Source of the DNA: Inquilinus limosus DSM 16000
GTDB lineage: Bacteria > Pseudomonadota > Alphaproteobacteria > DSM-16000 > Inquilinaceae
Length of the DNA: 48,953 bases
Assembly: GCF_000423185.1 (NCBI RefSeq)
Contig: NZ_AUHM01000042.1
Coordinates: 1-48,953, forward strand
Direction of reading: 5' to 3'
Made by a program: the position numbers and the translations under genes. Shown here one piece after another: positions 24,289-32,470 of the stretch; positions within the stretch are counted from its first letter, which is position 1; each line of letters opens with the position of its first letter. The notes beneath the pieces were generated by a model. The model was not told the origin of the DNA. It did not search any database and was given only the letters and a program-made list of their open reading frames with translations.

Positions 24289-24958
24289 GATCGGCGCCGT
24301 GCCGCCGCAGATCGCCCCGGCCCTGGCCGAGAAGCTGGCCCGGGTGGAAATCGCCACGATCGGCCATTTCCGCCATCGCGGCTTCGTCCACCGCAGCATC
24401 GCGCCGCTGCAGCCGGTGCGCGGGACGCTGGTCGGCACCGCCGTCACGGTCGCCATCCCGGCCACGGATTCCACCCTGCTGCATCATGCCATCGGCCTGC
24501 TGCGGCCGGGGGACGTGCTGGTGATCGACCGGCTCGGCGATGACCGCCACGCCTGCCTCGGCGGCGGCGTGGCCCGGGCGGCCAAGCGGGCCGGCGCCGT
24601 GGCCGTGGTGCTGGACGGCCCCTGCACCGACCCGGAGGAGATCCGCGACACCGGGCTGCCGGTCTGGTGCCGCGGCGCCTCCGCCATCACCACCCGGCTG
24701 AACGATCTGGGCGGGGCGCTGAACCTGCCGGTCGCCTGCGGCAACGTCCCGGTGCTGCCGGGCGACGCGATCCTGGCCGACGCCACCGGCGTGCTGGTCC
24801 TGCCGCCCGGCGAGGCCGAGGCGGCGGCGGACAAGGCGATCGCCCGCGAGGCGCGGATCGCCGAGCGGCAGGCCCGCGCCCAGGCCGGGCAGCAGTTGGG
24901 CGACATCTCCGGCGCCAGCCGCCTCGTCGCCGCCGACCAGGAGGCCGACCATGGCTGA
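24275..24958 (+). CDS. RraA/HMG-aldolase-family protein (copy 1)
   Basis: The 227-residue protein follows a strong GGAAGGAG site. It has the family's core GTAVTVAIPATDSTLLHHA, RPGDVLVIDRLGDDRHACLG and LPGDAILADATGVLVLP. Family members are class II aldolases/oxaloacetate decarboxylases that cleave 4-hydroxy-4-methyl-2-oxoglutarate-like acids, or are regulators of RNase E. The usual DGxxRD active-site motif reads DGPCTD here, so the catalytic Arg is replaced by Thr and the activity is uncertain. It overlaps the genes on both sides, which indicates tight translational coupling in the operon. A paralogue with the same change lies at 33304. Confidence 0.85.
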   Translation: MRKYEIGAVPPQIAPALAEKLARVEIATIGHFRHRGFVHRSIAPLQPVRGTLVGTAVTVAIPATDSTLLHHAIGLLRPGDVLVIDRLGDDRHACLGGGVARAAKRAGAVAVVLDGPCTDPEEIRDTGLPVWCRGASAITTRLNDLGGALNLPVACGNVPVLPGDAILADATGVLVLPPGEAEAAADKAIAREARIAERQARAQAGQQLGDISGASRLVAADQEADHG

Positions 24959-26507
24959 TCCCCGCTTCGCCGCCGCCCGGGTCGAGCGCTGGCAGTTGCG
25001 CAAGCCGGCCGCCGCCGGACCCCACGGCGTCGTCACCGCCCAGCACTATGCCGCGGCCGAGGCCGGCGCCGCGGTGCTGGAGGCCGGCGGCAACGCCGTC
25101 GACGCCGCGGTCACCGGCGCCTTCGTGCTGCAGACGGTCGAGCCCTGGATGAGCGGCCTCGGCGCCTGCGGCTATCTGATGGTGGCGGAGCCGGACGGCC
25201 GGGTCGAGGTGGTGGAGTTCACCGGCCGCGCGCCGCTGCGCTTCGACCCCGAGGCTTACCGGCCGGACCCGGAGGGATCCGTCACCTTCCTCGGCCTGCC
25301 GGCCTCGGCCGGCCAGGCCAATGTCCGTGGCTATACCGCGGCGGTGGTGCCCGGCTGCGTCCGCGGCCTGGCCGAGGCGTTGCGGCGCTTCGGCACGATC
25401 GGCTTCGACCGCGCCCTGGCCCCTGCGATCGAACGGGCCCGCAAGGGCATGGCGGTCGACTGGCACGCCACCCTCGCCATCGCCATGGCCGAGGCCGATC
25501 TGCGGCGCGACGACGGCGCCCGCGCCGTGCTGATGCCCGGCGACACGGTGCCGGAGCCGGAGACGGTGCTGCCGCTGCCGGCCCTGGCCGCGACGCTGGA
25601 GCGGCTGGCCGAGGCCGGGCCGGAGGATTTCTACACCGGCCGCATCGCCGAGCGCCTGGTCGACGACCTGCGCCGCGGCGGCAGCTTCATCACCGCCGAG
25701 GACCTGGCCGACTACCGGCCGAGCGTGTACCGGGCTTCCGCGGCCGAAATCGCCGGTCGGCAGGTCCATGTCGCCGGCGACAGCAGCGGCGGCCGCCGGC
25801 TGCACGACGCGCTCCGCCATTTCGACGCACAGCGCGGTGCCGGACCGCTCGATGCCGGCTTCTACACGGCGATAACGGCGGCGCTGCGCGACGCCTTCGC
25901 CGCCCACCGGACGCGGCTGACCCCGGCCGAGCTGAGCACCACCTCCAGCACCACCCAGCTCAACGCCGCCGACCGCGACGGCCGGATGGTGGCGCTGACC
26001 TTCACCCTGCTGAACCGCTTCGGCGCCCGGGTGCTGTCGCCTTCGACCGGCGTGCTGCTGAACAACGGCATGGCCTGGTTCGATCCACGCCCCGGCCGGG
26101 CGAACAGCTTGCGGCCCGGCGCCTTCGGCCCCAACAACATGTGCCCGGTGGCGATCACCGACGTCGACGGCCCCCTCGCCGTGCTCGGCGCCTCCGGCGG
26201 CAACCAGATCGTGCCGGCTCTGGCCCAGGTTTCGGCGATGCTGCTGCATGCCGGGATGGGCGTCGAGGATGCGCTGAACGCGCCGCGCATCAATGCCGGG
26301 CCGACCGCCGGGATCACCGTCGACATCGACCTGCCGGCCGACTGCGTCGCGGCGCTGGAGCCGCTGGGCCCGATCCGCCCGGCCCAGCGGGCGGTCTATC
26401 CCCGCCCCTTCGCCTCACCCTCGGCCATCGTCCGCGAGGGCGGCGGCTTCACCGGCATGGCCGACACCACCTACCCGGCCTCCCAGGCCACCGCCGCGAC
26501 CCGTTGA
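24951..26507 (+). CDS. gamma-glutamyltransferase-family Ntn hydrolase without signal peptide
   Basis: The 518-residue protein has the GGT layout: VVTAQHYAAAEAGAAVLEAG and GGNAVDAAV near the start, and a probable autocleavage Thr at about residue 334 in TTQLNAAD followed by DRDGRMVALT. Then come PSTGVLLNNGM and LGASGGNQI in the small subunit. GGTs move or hydrolyse gamma-glutamyl groups, and relatives act as acylases. It starts MADPRFAAARVERW with no leader, whereas classical GGT is periplasmic and about 570 residues, so this one probably works in the cytosol on an imported amide. It overlaps RraA by 8 bp and is in the same operon. Confidence 0.87.
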   Translation: MADPRFAAARVERWQLRKPAAAGPHGVVTAQHYAAAEAGAAVLEAGGNAVDAAVTGAFVLQTVEPWMSGLGACGYLMVAEPDGRVEVVEFTGRAPLRFDPEAYRPDPEGSVTFLGLPASAGQANVRGYTAAVVPGCVRGLAEALRRFGTIGFDRALAPAIERARKGMAVDWHATLAIAMAEADLRRDDGARAVLMPGDTVPEPETVLPLPALAATLERLAEAGPEDFYTGRIAERLVDDLRRGGSFITAEDLADYRPSVYRASAAEIAGRQVHVAGDSSGGRRLHDALRHFDAQRGAGPLDAGFYTAITAALRDAFAAHRTRLTPAELSTTSSTTQLNAADRDGRMVALTFTLLNRFGARVLSPSTGVLLNNGMAWFDPRPGRANSLRPGAFGPNNMCPVAITDVDGPLAVLGASGGNQIVPALAQVSAMLLHAGMGVEDALNAPRINAGPTAGITVDIDLPADCVAALEPLGPIRPAQRAVYPRPFASPSAIVREGGGFTGMADTTYPASQATAATR

Positions 26508-26517
26508 CCGATCCACG

Positions 26518-27405
26518 ATGACCCAGCCCGCCCGCATCGACGCCGTCGAGATCGACGGCGTCCTTACCGTCGTCCCGCCGCGCGGCACGCCGAGCCCGAT
26601 GGTCTTCGACAGCCCGCATAGCGGGCTGATGCTGCCGGAAGACTTCCATCCGGCGGTGCCGCCCGGGCTGGTGCACATCGCCGCCGATACCCATGTCGAC
26701 GCGCTGTTCGACTTCGCCCCCGATCTCGGCGCGCCCTTCCTGGTCGCGCATTTCCCGCGCAGTTTCCTCGACGTGAATCGTTCGCTGCTCGACGTGGATC
26801 TGGAGCTGGTCGAGGGCGACTGGCCGCATCCGGTTCGCGACAGCGCCTCGGCCCGGCGCGGCATGGGGCTGATCTGGCGCTACGCCTGGGGCGACGCGGC
26901 GATGTACGACCGGCGCCTGACCGTGGCTGAGGTCGAGGCGCGGATCGAGCGCTACTGGCGGCCCTATCACGACCGGCTGAAAGCCCTGCTCGACGCGGTG
27001 CACGGGGCCTTCGGCCGTGTCTACCACGTCAACTGCCACTCCATGCCGGCCATCGGCCATGCGCTGTCGCCCGACCCGGCCGGGACGGTGCGGCCCGACT
27101 TCGTGCTCGGCGACTATGACGGGGCCAGCTGCGAGCCCGGCTTCGTCCGGCTCGCCGCAGAGACCCTGCGCGGTCTCGGCTATTCGGTCTCGCTCAACGT
27201 GCCGTTCCGCGGCGCCGAGCTGGTCTCGGCCTATTCCGACCCGGCACGCGGCCGCCACAGCCTGCAGATCGAGATCAACCGCCGGCTCTATATGGACGAG
27301 GACAGCCGCGAGCGCACCGCCGGCTTCGCGGCGCTGCGCGGCCATCTCGAAATCCTGGGCCGGGCGCTGCGCAATTATGCGGCGAACGGCGGCGTCGAGG
27401 CATAG
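26518..27405 (+). CDS. N-formylglutamate amidohydrolase-family enzyme
   Basis: The 295-residue protein carries the family's metal-site pattern: DSPHSG near 37, ADTHVDALFDFAP near 58, and VNCHSMPAIG near 170. Then come SYSVSLN-like and RGAELV segments and the closing LQIEINRRLYMDE. HutG-type enzymes hydrolyse N-formyl-L-glutamate to formate and glutamate; related members remove other N-acyl groups from glutamate or aspartate. ATG 26518 lies 10 bp after the GGT-like gene. It is the last gene of the 18455 operon. No other histidine-degradation gene is present, so a role on an N-acylated compound is more likely than histidine catabolism. Confidence 0.85.
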   Translation: MTQPARIDAVEIDGVLTVVPPRGTPSPMVFDSPHSGLMLPEDFHPAVPPGLVHIAADTHVDALFDFAPDLGAPFLVAHFPRSFLDVNRSLLDVDLELVEGDWPHPVRDSASARRGMGLIWRYAWGDAAMYDRRLTVAEVEARIERYWRPYHDRLKALLDAVHGAFGRVYHVNCHSMPAIGHALSPDPAGTVRPDFVLGDYDGASCEPGFVRLAAETLRGLGYSVSLNVPFRGAELVSAYSDPARGRHSLQIEINRRLYMDEDSRERTAGFAALRGHLEILGRALRNYAANGGVEA

Positions 27406-27407
27406 GA

Positions 27408-27435
27408 GCTCCCGAGGGATTGTGTCCCCGGGAGC
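27408..27435 (+). terminator. stem-loop just after the first catabolic operon
   Basis: GCTCCCG pairs with CGGGAGC, and the inner GGGA pairs with TCCC across a one-base bulge, giving about 11 pairs around a TTGTG loop. It begins two bases after the stop codon at 27405. No T-run follows, so it may protect the 3' end or slow polymerase rather than terminate alone. Confidence 0.4.
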
Positions 27436-27457
27436 GGCGGCCAGGCCGTCCGCGAAA

Positions 27458-27475
27458 TCTTATCGGGCGATAAGA
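27458..27475. promoter_or_regulatory. 18-bp palindrome, candidate operator of the polyamine-type importer
   Basis: TCTTATCGGGCGATAAGA has perfect 8-bp arms around GG. It lies 114 bp upstream of the binding-protein start at 27590 and is followed by AAAAAC and a second small dyad, CCCG-TTAGA-CGGG. Its position fits a promoter operator. No regulator can be named; the LysR and GntR genes downstream are candidates. Confidence 0.5.
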
Positions 27476-27589
27476 AAAACCCGTTAGACGGGGCGGCCCC
27501 CCTGCCCCAGCGTGTCCCTGTCGCCGGCGATCGACCGGCGCCCGCAGACCGCCTCGACGGCGGCAGCCACGGCAAACAGGGACACGACC

Positions 27590-28654
27590 ATGACACTCGC
27601 CTCCTGCGCGCGATCCCTTTGTCTCGCCTCCATCCTGGCCGTCGCCGCGACTGGCGCGGCCGACGCCGCCCAGATCACGGTCATGGGCTATCGCGGCGAG
27701 TTCCAGGAGAACTACACCAAGGCGGTGATCGAGCCGTTCCAGGCCGCCCATCCGGACATCACCGTGACCTATTACGGCGTCCAGAACGCGGCCACCGCGC
27801 TGGGGCTGATGCGGGCGCAGAAAGATGCGCCGCAGGTCGACGCCGTGATCTTCGACCTGTCGGTCGCCAAGATCGCGCGGGATGAGGGGCTGATCGCCGA
27901 GGGCGACCCGGCGCGGCTGACCAACCTGGCCCATCTCGGCGATCTCGGCCGCGACCTCGGCGCCTTCGCGCCGCCGATCACCTATGACACGCTGGCCCTG
28001 CTGTACAACGCCGAGACCTTCCCGACGGCGCCGACCAGCTGGACCGCGCTGTGGGACAAGGCGCAGGCCGGCAAGATCATCGTCCCGGCCCAAGGTGGCG
28101 GCGACATCCAGGCGATCGCGCTGACCCTGATCGCCAACCGCATGGCCGGGGCCGAGGACTACCGGGAAGGCGTCGACGCTGGCGTCGACAAGCTGGTCGA
28201 GATGGCGCCGCTGATCCAGACCTGGGAGCCGAAGCCGGACGCCTACACCCTGGTCGCGAACGGCACCGCCACGCTGGCGATCGGCTGGAATGCGCGCAGC
28301 CAGTTCTATGCCGACCAGACCGAGGGCCGGCTGGGCTCCGTCGCGCCGGCGGAGGGCACCATCACCCAGGTCAACGTGATCAGCCTGATCGCCAACTCGC
28401 CGAACCGCGAGGCGGCCGAGACCTTCATGGACTACGCGCTGGGGGCCGAGGCGCAGAAGCGCTTCTCCGAGGCGATGTTCTACGCCCCCTCGAACAAGGA
28501 CGCGGCGATCCCGCCCGAGACCGGCAGGCGCATCCCGCTGCTCGACCCGGCGCAGAAGGCAAAGCTGGTGCCGATCGACTGGATGACCATCGGCGACATG
28601 CGGGAGTCGATCCTGGCCCCCTGGCGACGCCAGATCATCCCGGCCAGCCGCTAG
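27590..28654 (+). CDS. polyamine-type (PotD/family 1) ABC solute-binding protein
   Basis: The 354-residue protein has a Sec leader (CARSLCLASILAVAATGAAD, cut near ADA). The mature domain opens QITVMGYRGEFQENYTKAVI and continues with VDAVIFDLS, then YDTLALLYN and WTALWDKA, the pattern of PotD/FbpA-like binding proteins. ATG 27590 is preferred to GTG 27512 because it gives a clean leader and follows AGGGA. It delivers substrate to the permeases at 29822 and 30732. Family ligands include polyamines, iron and thiamine; the ligand here is not readable. Confidence 0.88.
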   Translation: MTLASCARSLCLASILAVAATGAADAAQITVMGYRGEFQENYTKAVIEPFQAAHPDITVTYYGVQNAATALGLMRAQKDAPQVDAVIFDLSVAKIARDEGLIAEGDPARLTNLAHLGDLGRDLGAFAPPITYDTLALLYNAETFPTAPTSWTALWDKAQAGKIIVPAQGGGDIQAIALTLIANRMAGAEDYREGVDAGVDKLVEMAPLIQTWEPKPDAYTLVANGTATLAIGWNARSQFYADQTEGRLGSVAPAEGTITQVNVISLIANSPNREAAETFMDYALGAEAQKRFSEAMFYAPSNKDAAIPPETGRRIPLLDPAQKAKLVPIDWMTIGDMRESILAPWRRQIIPASR

Positions 28655-28687
28655 TTCCCCTCCCCTCACCAGCACCCGGGACTCCTC

Positions 28688-29818
28688 ATGCAGGCGACGC
28701 TGACCGCCCCCGCCATCGACCCCGGCCGTCCGGAGCCGGCACCCGATCCCGCCGCCGGGTTCCTGCGCCTCGAAGGCGTCACCAAGCGCTATGCCGGGTT
28801 CACCGCCGTCACCGACCTCTGGCTCGAGGTCAGCCGCGGCAAGTTGCTCGGGCTGCTCGGCCCCTCCGGCTGCGGCAAGACCACGGCGCTGCGCATGATC
28901 GCCGGGCTGCTGCCGGTGACCGAAGGCAGGATCGTCGTGGCCGGCGACGACATCACCCAGCGGCCGCCGCACCGGCGCGACATCGGCCTGGTGTTCCAGA
29001 ACTACGCCCTGTTCCCGCACATGACCGTTGCCGAGAACGTCGCCTTCGGCCTGGACATGCGCCGCGTCGGCAAGGCCGAGGCGCGGGAGCGGGTGGAGCA
29101 GGCGCTGGAGATGGTGCGGCTGCCGGGCTACGGCCCGCGCAAGCCGAAGGAGATGTCGGGCGGCCAGCAGCAGCGCGTTGCCTTGGCCCGGGCGCTGGTG
29201 ATCCGCCCGCGCATCCTGCTGCTGGACGAGCCACTGTCCAACCTCGACGCCAAGCTGCGCGACGAGATGCGGATTGAGATCCGCGAGATCCAGCAACGGC
29301 TGTCGATCACGACCGTCTTCGTCACCCACGACCAGGTCGAGGCCCTGACCATGTGCGACGTGGTCGGCGTCATGTCCGGCGGCCGGCTGGCGCAGCTGGG
29401 CACGCCGGAAGACATCTATGAGCGGCCGGCGTCGCGCTTCGTGGCCGAGTTCGTCGGCCGCACCAACACCCTGCCCTGCGAGCTCTTGGACCGGCGCCGG
29501 CTGCGGCTGGGCGGCGCCGTCTACCGCTGCGCCGCGACCGAGCAGTCGCCCGGTGCCGCCTGGGCCACGGTGCGGCCGCACCGGATCAGCCTGACGCCGT
29601 ATCGCGATCAGGCCCTCCTGAGCACCGCCACCAACGGCGCCCCCGGCCGGGTGCTGCGCGTCACCTATATCGGCGACCTGGTGCAGTACGACATCGACAT
29701 CGGCGGCCCGGTGCTGAAGGTCGAGGCGCCGACCGCGGGGCCCGGTGCCGCCCATCGGCCCGGCGACCGGCTGATGTGCGAATGGTCGCCCGACGACATG
29801 CTGGTCTTCCCGGGCTGA
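28688..29818 (+). CDS. PotA-type ABC importer ATPase
   Basis: The 376-residue protein has Walker [10 protein letters not shown] at about 59-67, the Q-loop in [15 protein letters not shown], signature MSGGQQQRVALARAL, Walker [13 protein letters not shown] and switch His in FVTHDQ. A C-terminal TOBE-like domain starts near residue 250. All ATPase motifs are intact. It sits between the binding protein and the two permeases and would act as a homodimer. Confidence 0.92.
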   Translation: MQATLTAPAIDPGRPEPAPDPAAGFLRLEGVTKRYAGFTAVTDLWLEVSRGKLLGLLGPSGCGKTTALRMIAGLLPVTEGRIVVAGDDITQRPPHRRDIGLVFQNYALFPHMTVAENVAFGLDMRRVGKAEARERVEQALEMVRLPGYGPRKPKEMSGGQQQRVALARALVIRPRILLLDEPLSNLDAKLRDEMRIEIREIQQRLSITTVFVTHDQVEALTMCDVVGVMSGGRLAQLGTPEDIYERPASRFVAEFVGRTNTLPCELLDRRRLRLGGAVYRCAATEQSPGAAWATVRPHRISLTPYRDQALLSTATNGAPGRVLRVTYIGDLVQYDIDIGGPVLKVEAPTAGPGAAHRPGDRLMCEWSPDDMLVFPG

Positions 29819-29821
29819 GCC

Positions 29822-30715
29822 ATGACCGCCGTCTCCGCCGACCTCGCCCCGGCCGCGACCCCGCGCTCCCGCCGCGGCCGCTTCGCCCTGATCGCCGCCG
29901 CCCTGCTGGCGCCGATGGCGTTGATCAACCTCGTCGCCTTCGTCGTCCCGGTGCTGCGGCTGGCCCAGATCTCGTTCCAGGAGAGCCGCAGCAGCGGTGT
30001 CCTGACCGACGTCTACTCGCTGCGCAACTACCTCGGCTTCTTCACCGACAGCTTCAATCTCAGCCTGATCGCGAACTCGCTGGCGATGAGCTTCGCCGTG
30101 ACCCTGGCGACGCTGGCCTGCGCCTATCCGATCGCGATGTTCCTGCACCGGGCGCCGGCGCATTGGCGCAACATCCTGTTCGTCATCACGGTGTCGCCGC
30201 TGCTGGTCAGCAGCGTGGTCCGCACCTATGGCTGGATGGTGCTGCTGGGCGACCAGGGGCTGGTGAACGGCGCGCTGCTGTCGCTCGGCCTGGTTCAGTC
30301 GCCGCTGCGCCTGGTCAACAACATGACCGGCGTCTTCATTGGCCTCGTCGAGATCCTGATGCCCTACATGGCGCTATCGCTGATGGCCGGGTTCGGCCGG
30401 CTGGAAGCGAGCCATGAGGAGGCCGCGGCCTCGCTCGGCGCCGGCCCCTTCACCCGGTTCCGCCGCATCGTCCTGCCGCTGACCCTGCCCGGGATCGCGC
30501 TGGGCTGCCTGCTGTGCTTCGTGCTCGCCATCAGCTCCTTCATCACGCCGAAGCTGCTGGGCGGCGGCCGGGTCTTCCTCCTGGCCACCGAGATCTACGA
30601 CCAGGCGGTGATCCAACTGCAATGGCCGATGGCGGCGACGATCTCGGTGATCGTGCTGATCATCTTCGGCGCCGCCCTCGCCGCCTATGCCCGCATCGTC
30701 CGGCGCTTCGACTGA
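29822..30715 (+). CDS. ABC importer permease, PotB type
   Basis: The 297-residue inner-membrane protein has six predicted helices, the first near 30-55. Its coupling motif EEAAASLGAGPFTRFRRIVL lies near 200-219. It starts three bases after the ATPase stop and partners the permease at 30732. Confidence 0.9.
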   Translation: MTAVSADLAPAATPRSRRGRFALIAAALLAPMALINLVAFVVPVLRLAQISFQESRSSGVLTDVYSLRNYLGFFTDSFNLSLIANSLAMSFAVTLATLACAYPIAMFLHRAPAHWRNILFVITVSPLLVSSVVRTYGWMVLLGDQGLVNGALLSLGLVQSPLRLVNNMTGVFIGLVEILMPYMALSLMAGFGRLEASHEEAAASLGAGPFTRFRRIVLPLTLPGIALGCLLCFVLAISSFITPKLLGGGRVFLLATEIYDQAVIQLQWPMAATISVIVLIIFGAALAAYARIVRRFD

Positions 30716-30731
30716 ACCGGAGGGGATGACC

Positions 30732-31523
30732 ATGGTCGGAACCACGACTCTGCCCTTCAGGCTGCTGGTGCTGCTGCTCTACGCCTTCCTCTTGGCGCCG
30801 ATCCTGATCGTCGTGCCGCTGTCCTTCAGCAACGACGCCTATCTCACCTTCCCACCCTCGGCCTGGGGCACGCGCTGGTACGCGGCGCTGATCCAGAACA
30901 AGGTGATGATCCAGGCCTTCTGGGTCAGCCTGGGCATCGCGGCGCTGGTCACGGCGCTGTCGCTGGCCGCCGGAATCCCCGCCGCCTACGCCATCCGGCG
31001 GTTCCGGTTCCGCGGCAGCGAGGCGCTGATGAGCCTGTTCACGGCGCCGCTGCTGCTGCCCTCGATCGTGCTGGGCCTCGCCATCCTGCTGGTCTTCGTC
31101 GACCTGCGCCTCCTCAGCACCTATCCCGGGCTGGTGGCAGCGCATCTGATCGTCACCACGCCCTATGTGATCCGGATCATGGCCACGGCGCTGGCCACCT
31201 TGCCGCCGGCGGTCGAGGACGCGGCCGCGACGCTGGGCGCCCCACCTTTCACCGTATTCCGCCGGGTCACGCTGCCGCTGATGATGCCGGGCCTGGTCGC
31301 CAGCGCCGCCCTGGCCTTCCTGATCTCCTTCGACGAGGTGGTGATCTCGCTCTTCGTCACCGGCCCCGGCATCACCACCCTGCCGGTGGCGATGTTCAAC
31401 TACGTCGAGAGCCGGACCGACCCGATGATCGCCGCCGTCTCGGTCGTCCTCGTCGCCGCCACGCTTCTGATCATCACCCTGGTCGAGCGCTCGCTCGGCC
31501 TGTCGAAGGCGATGGGCAAGTGA
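30732..31523 (+). CDS. ABC importer permease, PotC type
   Basis: The 263-residue protein has hydrophobic helices across its length and the coupling motif EDAAATLGAPPFTVFRRVTL. GGAGGGG lies six bases upstream of ATG 30732; the in-frame ATG at 30726 touches that site, so 30732 is the better start. The last four bases overlap the next gene (GTGA). Confidence 0.88.
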   Translation: MVGTTTLPFRLLVLLLYAFLLAPILIVVPLSFSNDAYLTFPPSAWGTRWYAALIQNKVMIQAFWVSLGIAALVTALSLAAGIPAAYAIRRFRFRGSEALMSLFTAPLLLPSIVLGLAILLVFVDLRLLSTYPGLVAAHLIVTTPYVIRIMATALATLPPAVEDAAATLGAPPFTVFRRVTLPLMMPGLVASAALAFLISFDEVVISLFVTGPGITTLPVAMFNYVESRTDPMIAAVSVVLVAATLLIITLVERSLGLSKAMGK

Positions 31524-32296
31524 CCCTCGCTCCCGCTGCCATGGAGTCCTCCGCAAGCATGGATCGTCTGGCCCTCTGGATGTCGCATCCGCACTTCTCC
31601 TACGTGGAGATCGCGCATCTCTGCGGCTTCCGCACCCTCGTCATCGATGTCGAGCACGGCACCTTCGACCTGCCGGATCTCGACCGCTTCCTGGCCTTCA
31701 CCAAGGCCAAGGGAATCTCGGTCCTGGCCAAGGTGCTGGCGCCGACCACGGAGGCGATCCAGCAGGTGCTCGACTTCGGCGCCGACGGCGTGGTCATCCC
31801 GCATCTCCTGGGCGTCGAGCACACGAGGGCGGTGACCGCCGCCGCGAAGTTCCCGACGCGCGGGATCCGCAGCTATTCCGGCGGCCGGCCGGCCGGATAC
31901 GCCCGGCCCAGCAGCAGCTACTTCGAGGAGGAGAACCGCCGCACCCGCTGCTACGCCATGATCGAGACCGCCGAGAGCCTGGCCGAGGTAGAGGCCATCC
32001 TGGACCTCGATACGGTCGACGGGCTGTTCCCCGGCCCCTCCGACCTGGCGCTGGCGCGCGGCCGCGGCGCCTACGCCTTCGGCGACGCCGACCGCGCCGA
32101 CCTGACCCGCTGCGCCCGCGCCGCGCAGGCCGCCGGCAAGCCCTGGATCATGCCGGCCTGGACCGCGGCGGAGCGCGAATTCGCCCTGGCCGAGGGCGCG
32201 GCCCAGCTGGTGGTCGCGACCCAGACCATGGTCGTCCGCCAGGGCCTGGCCGGGACCCTGGACGCGCTGAAGCGCGAAGCCGTGCTCGCCGCCTGA
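31520..32296 (+). CDS. HpcH/HpaI-family aldolase
   Basis: The 258-residue protein has the class II pyruvate-aldolase pattern: VIDVEHGTFDLPDL near 40, GADGVVIPHLLGVEHTRA near 90, metal/substrate residues in CYAMIETAESLAEVE near 150, and GLFPGPSDLALARG. Such enzymes split 4-hydroxy-2-oxo acids into pyruvate and an aldehyde. GTG 31520 overlaps the permease stop; ATG 31541 and 31559 are possible. It is probably cotranscribed with the importer and would degrade what the importer brings in. A MITE-like element abuts its stop codon. Confidence 0.87.
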   Translation: MTLAPAAMESSASMDRLALWMSHPHFSYVEIAHLCGFRTLVIDVEHGTFDLPDLDRFLAFTKAKGISVLAKVLAPTTEAIQQVLDFGADGVVIPHLLGVEHTRAVTAAAKFPTRGIRSYSGGRPAGYARPSSSYFEEENRRTRCYAMIETAESLAEVEAILDLDTVDGLFPGPSDLALARGRGAYAFGDADRADLTRCARAAQAAGKPWIMPAWTAAEREFALAEGAAQLVVATQTMVVRQGLAGTLDALKREAVLAA

Positions 32297-32439
32297 GAGA
32301 CCGTTTGGAAATGCGCTGGCGTGAGTCGAATGGCGGTGGTTTCGAGAACCGGCGCGCAGCGGACGTTTGGGTCCGTGAGCACCGGAAGCGCAGAAACCGC
32401 CGCCGGGCGGCCGCGCCAGTAGCATTTACAAACGGTCTC
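32297..32439. mobile_element. 143-bp MITE-like element, copy 1
   Basis: The terminal inverted repeats are GAGACCGTTTGGAAATGC (left) and, in reverse complement, GAGACCGTTTGTAAATGC (right), 17 of 18 matching. TGA borders it on both sides (32294-32296 and 32440-32442), like a 3-bp target duplication. The left TGA is also the aldolase stop codon. No coding capacity is seen. An inverted, clearly related copy lies at 48410-48553. The size, the terminal repeats and the multiple copies indicate a non-autonomous miniature transposon; no matching transposase is in the window. Confidence 0.75.
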
Positions 32440-32470
32440 TGACCCCTTCCCTTCCTTCCGGAGCCCACCC

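Noticed and set aside
26518-27405. hutG of histidine degradation
   Set aside because: No hutH, hutU, hutI or hutF is present, and the gene is embedded in an amide-import operon. Only the enzyme family is assigned.
32297-32439. The 143-bp repeat as a structured RNA or tRNA-like gene
   Set aside because: The terminal inverted repeats, the TGA flanks and the inverted second copy at 48410 fit a miniature transposon better. No cloverleaf or anticodon arm is seen.
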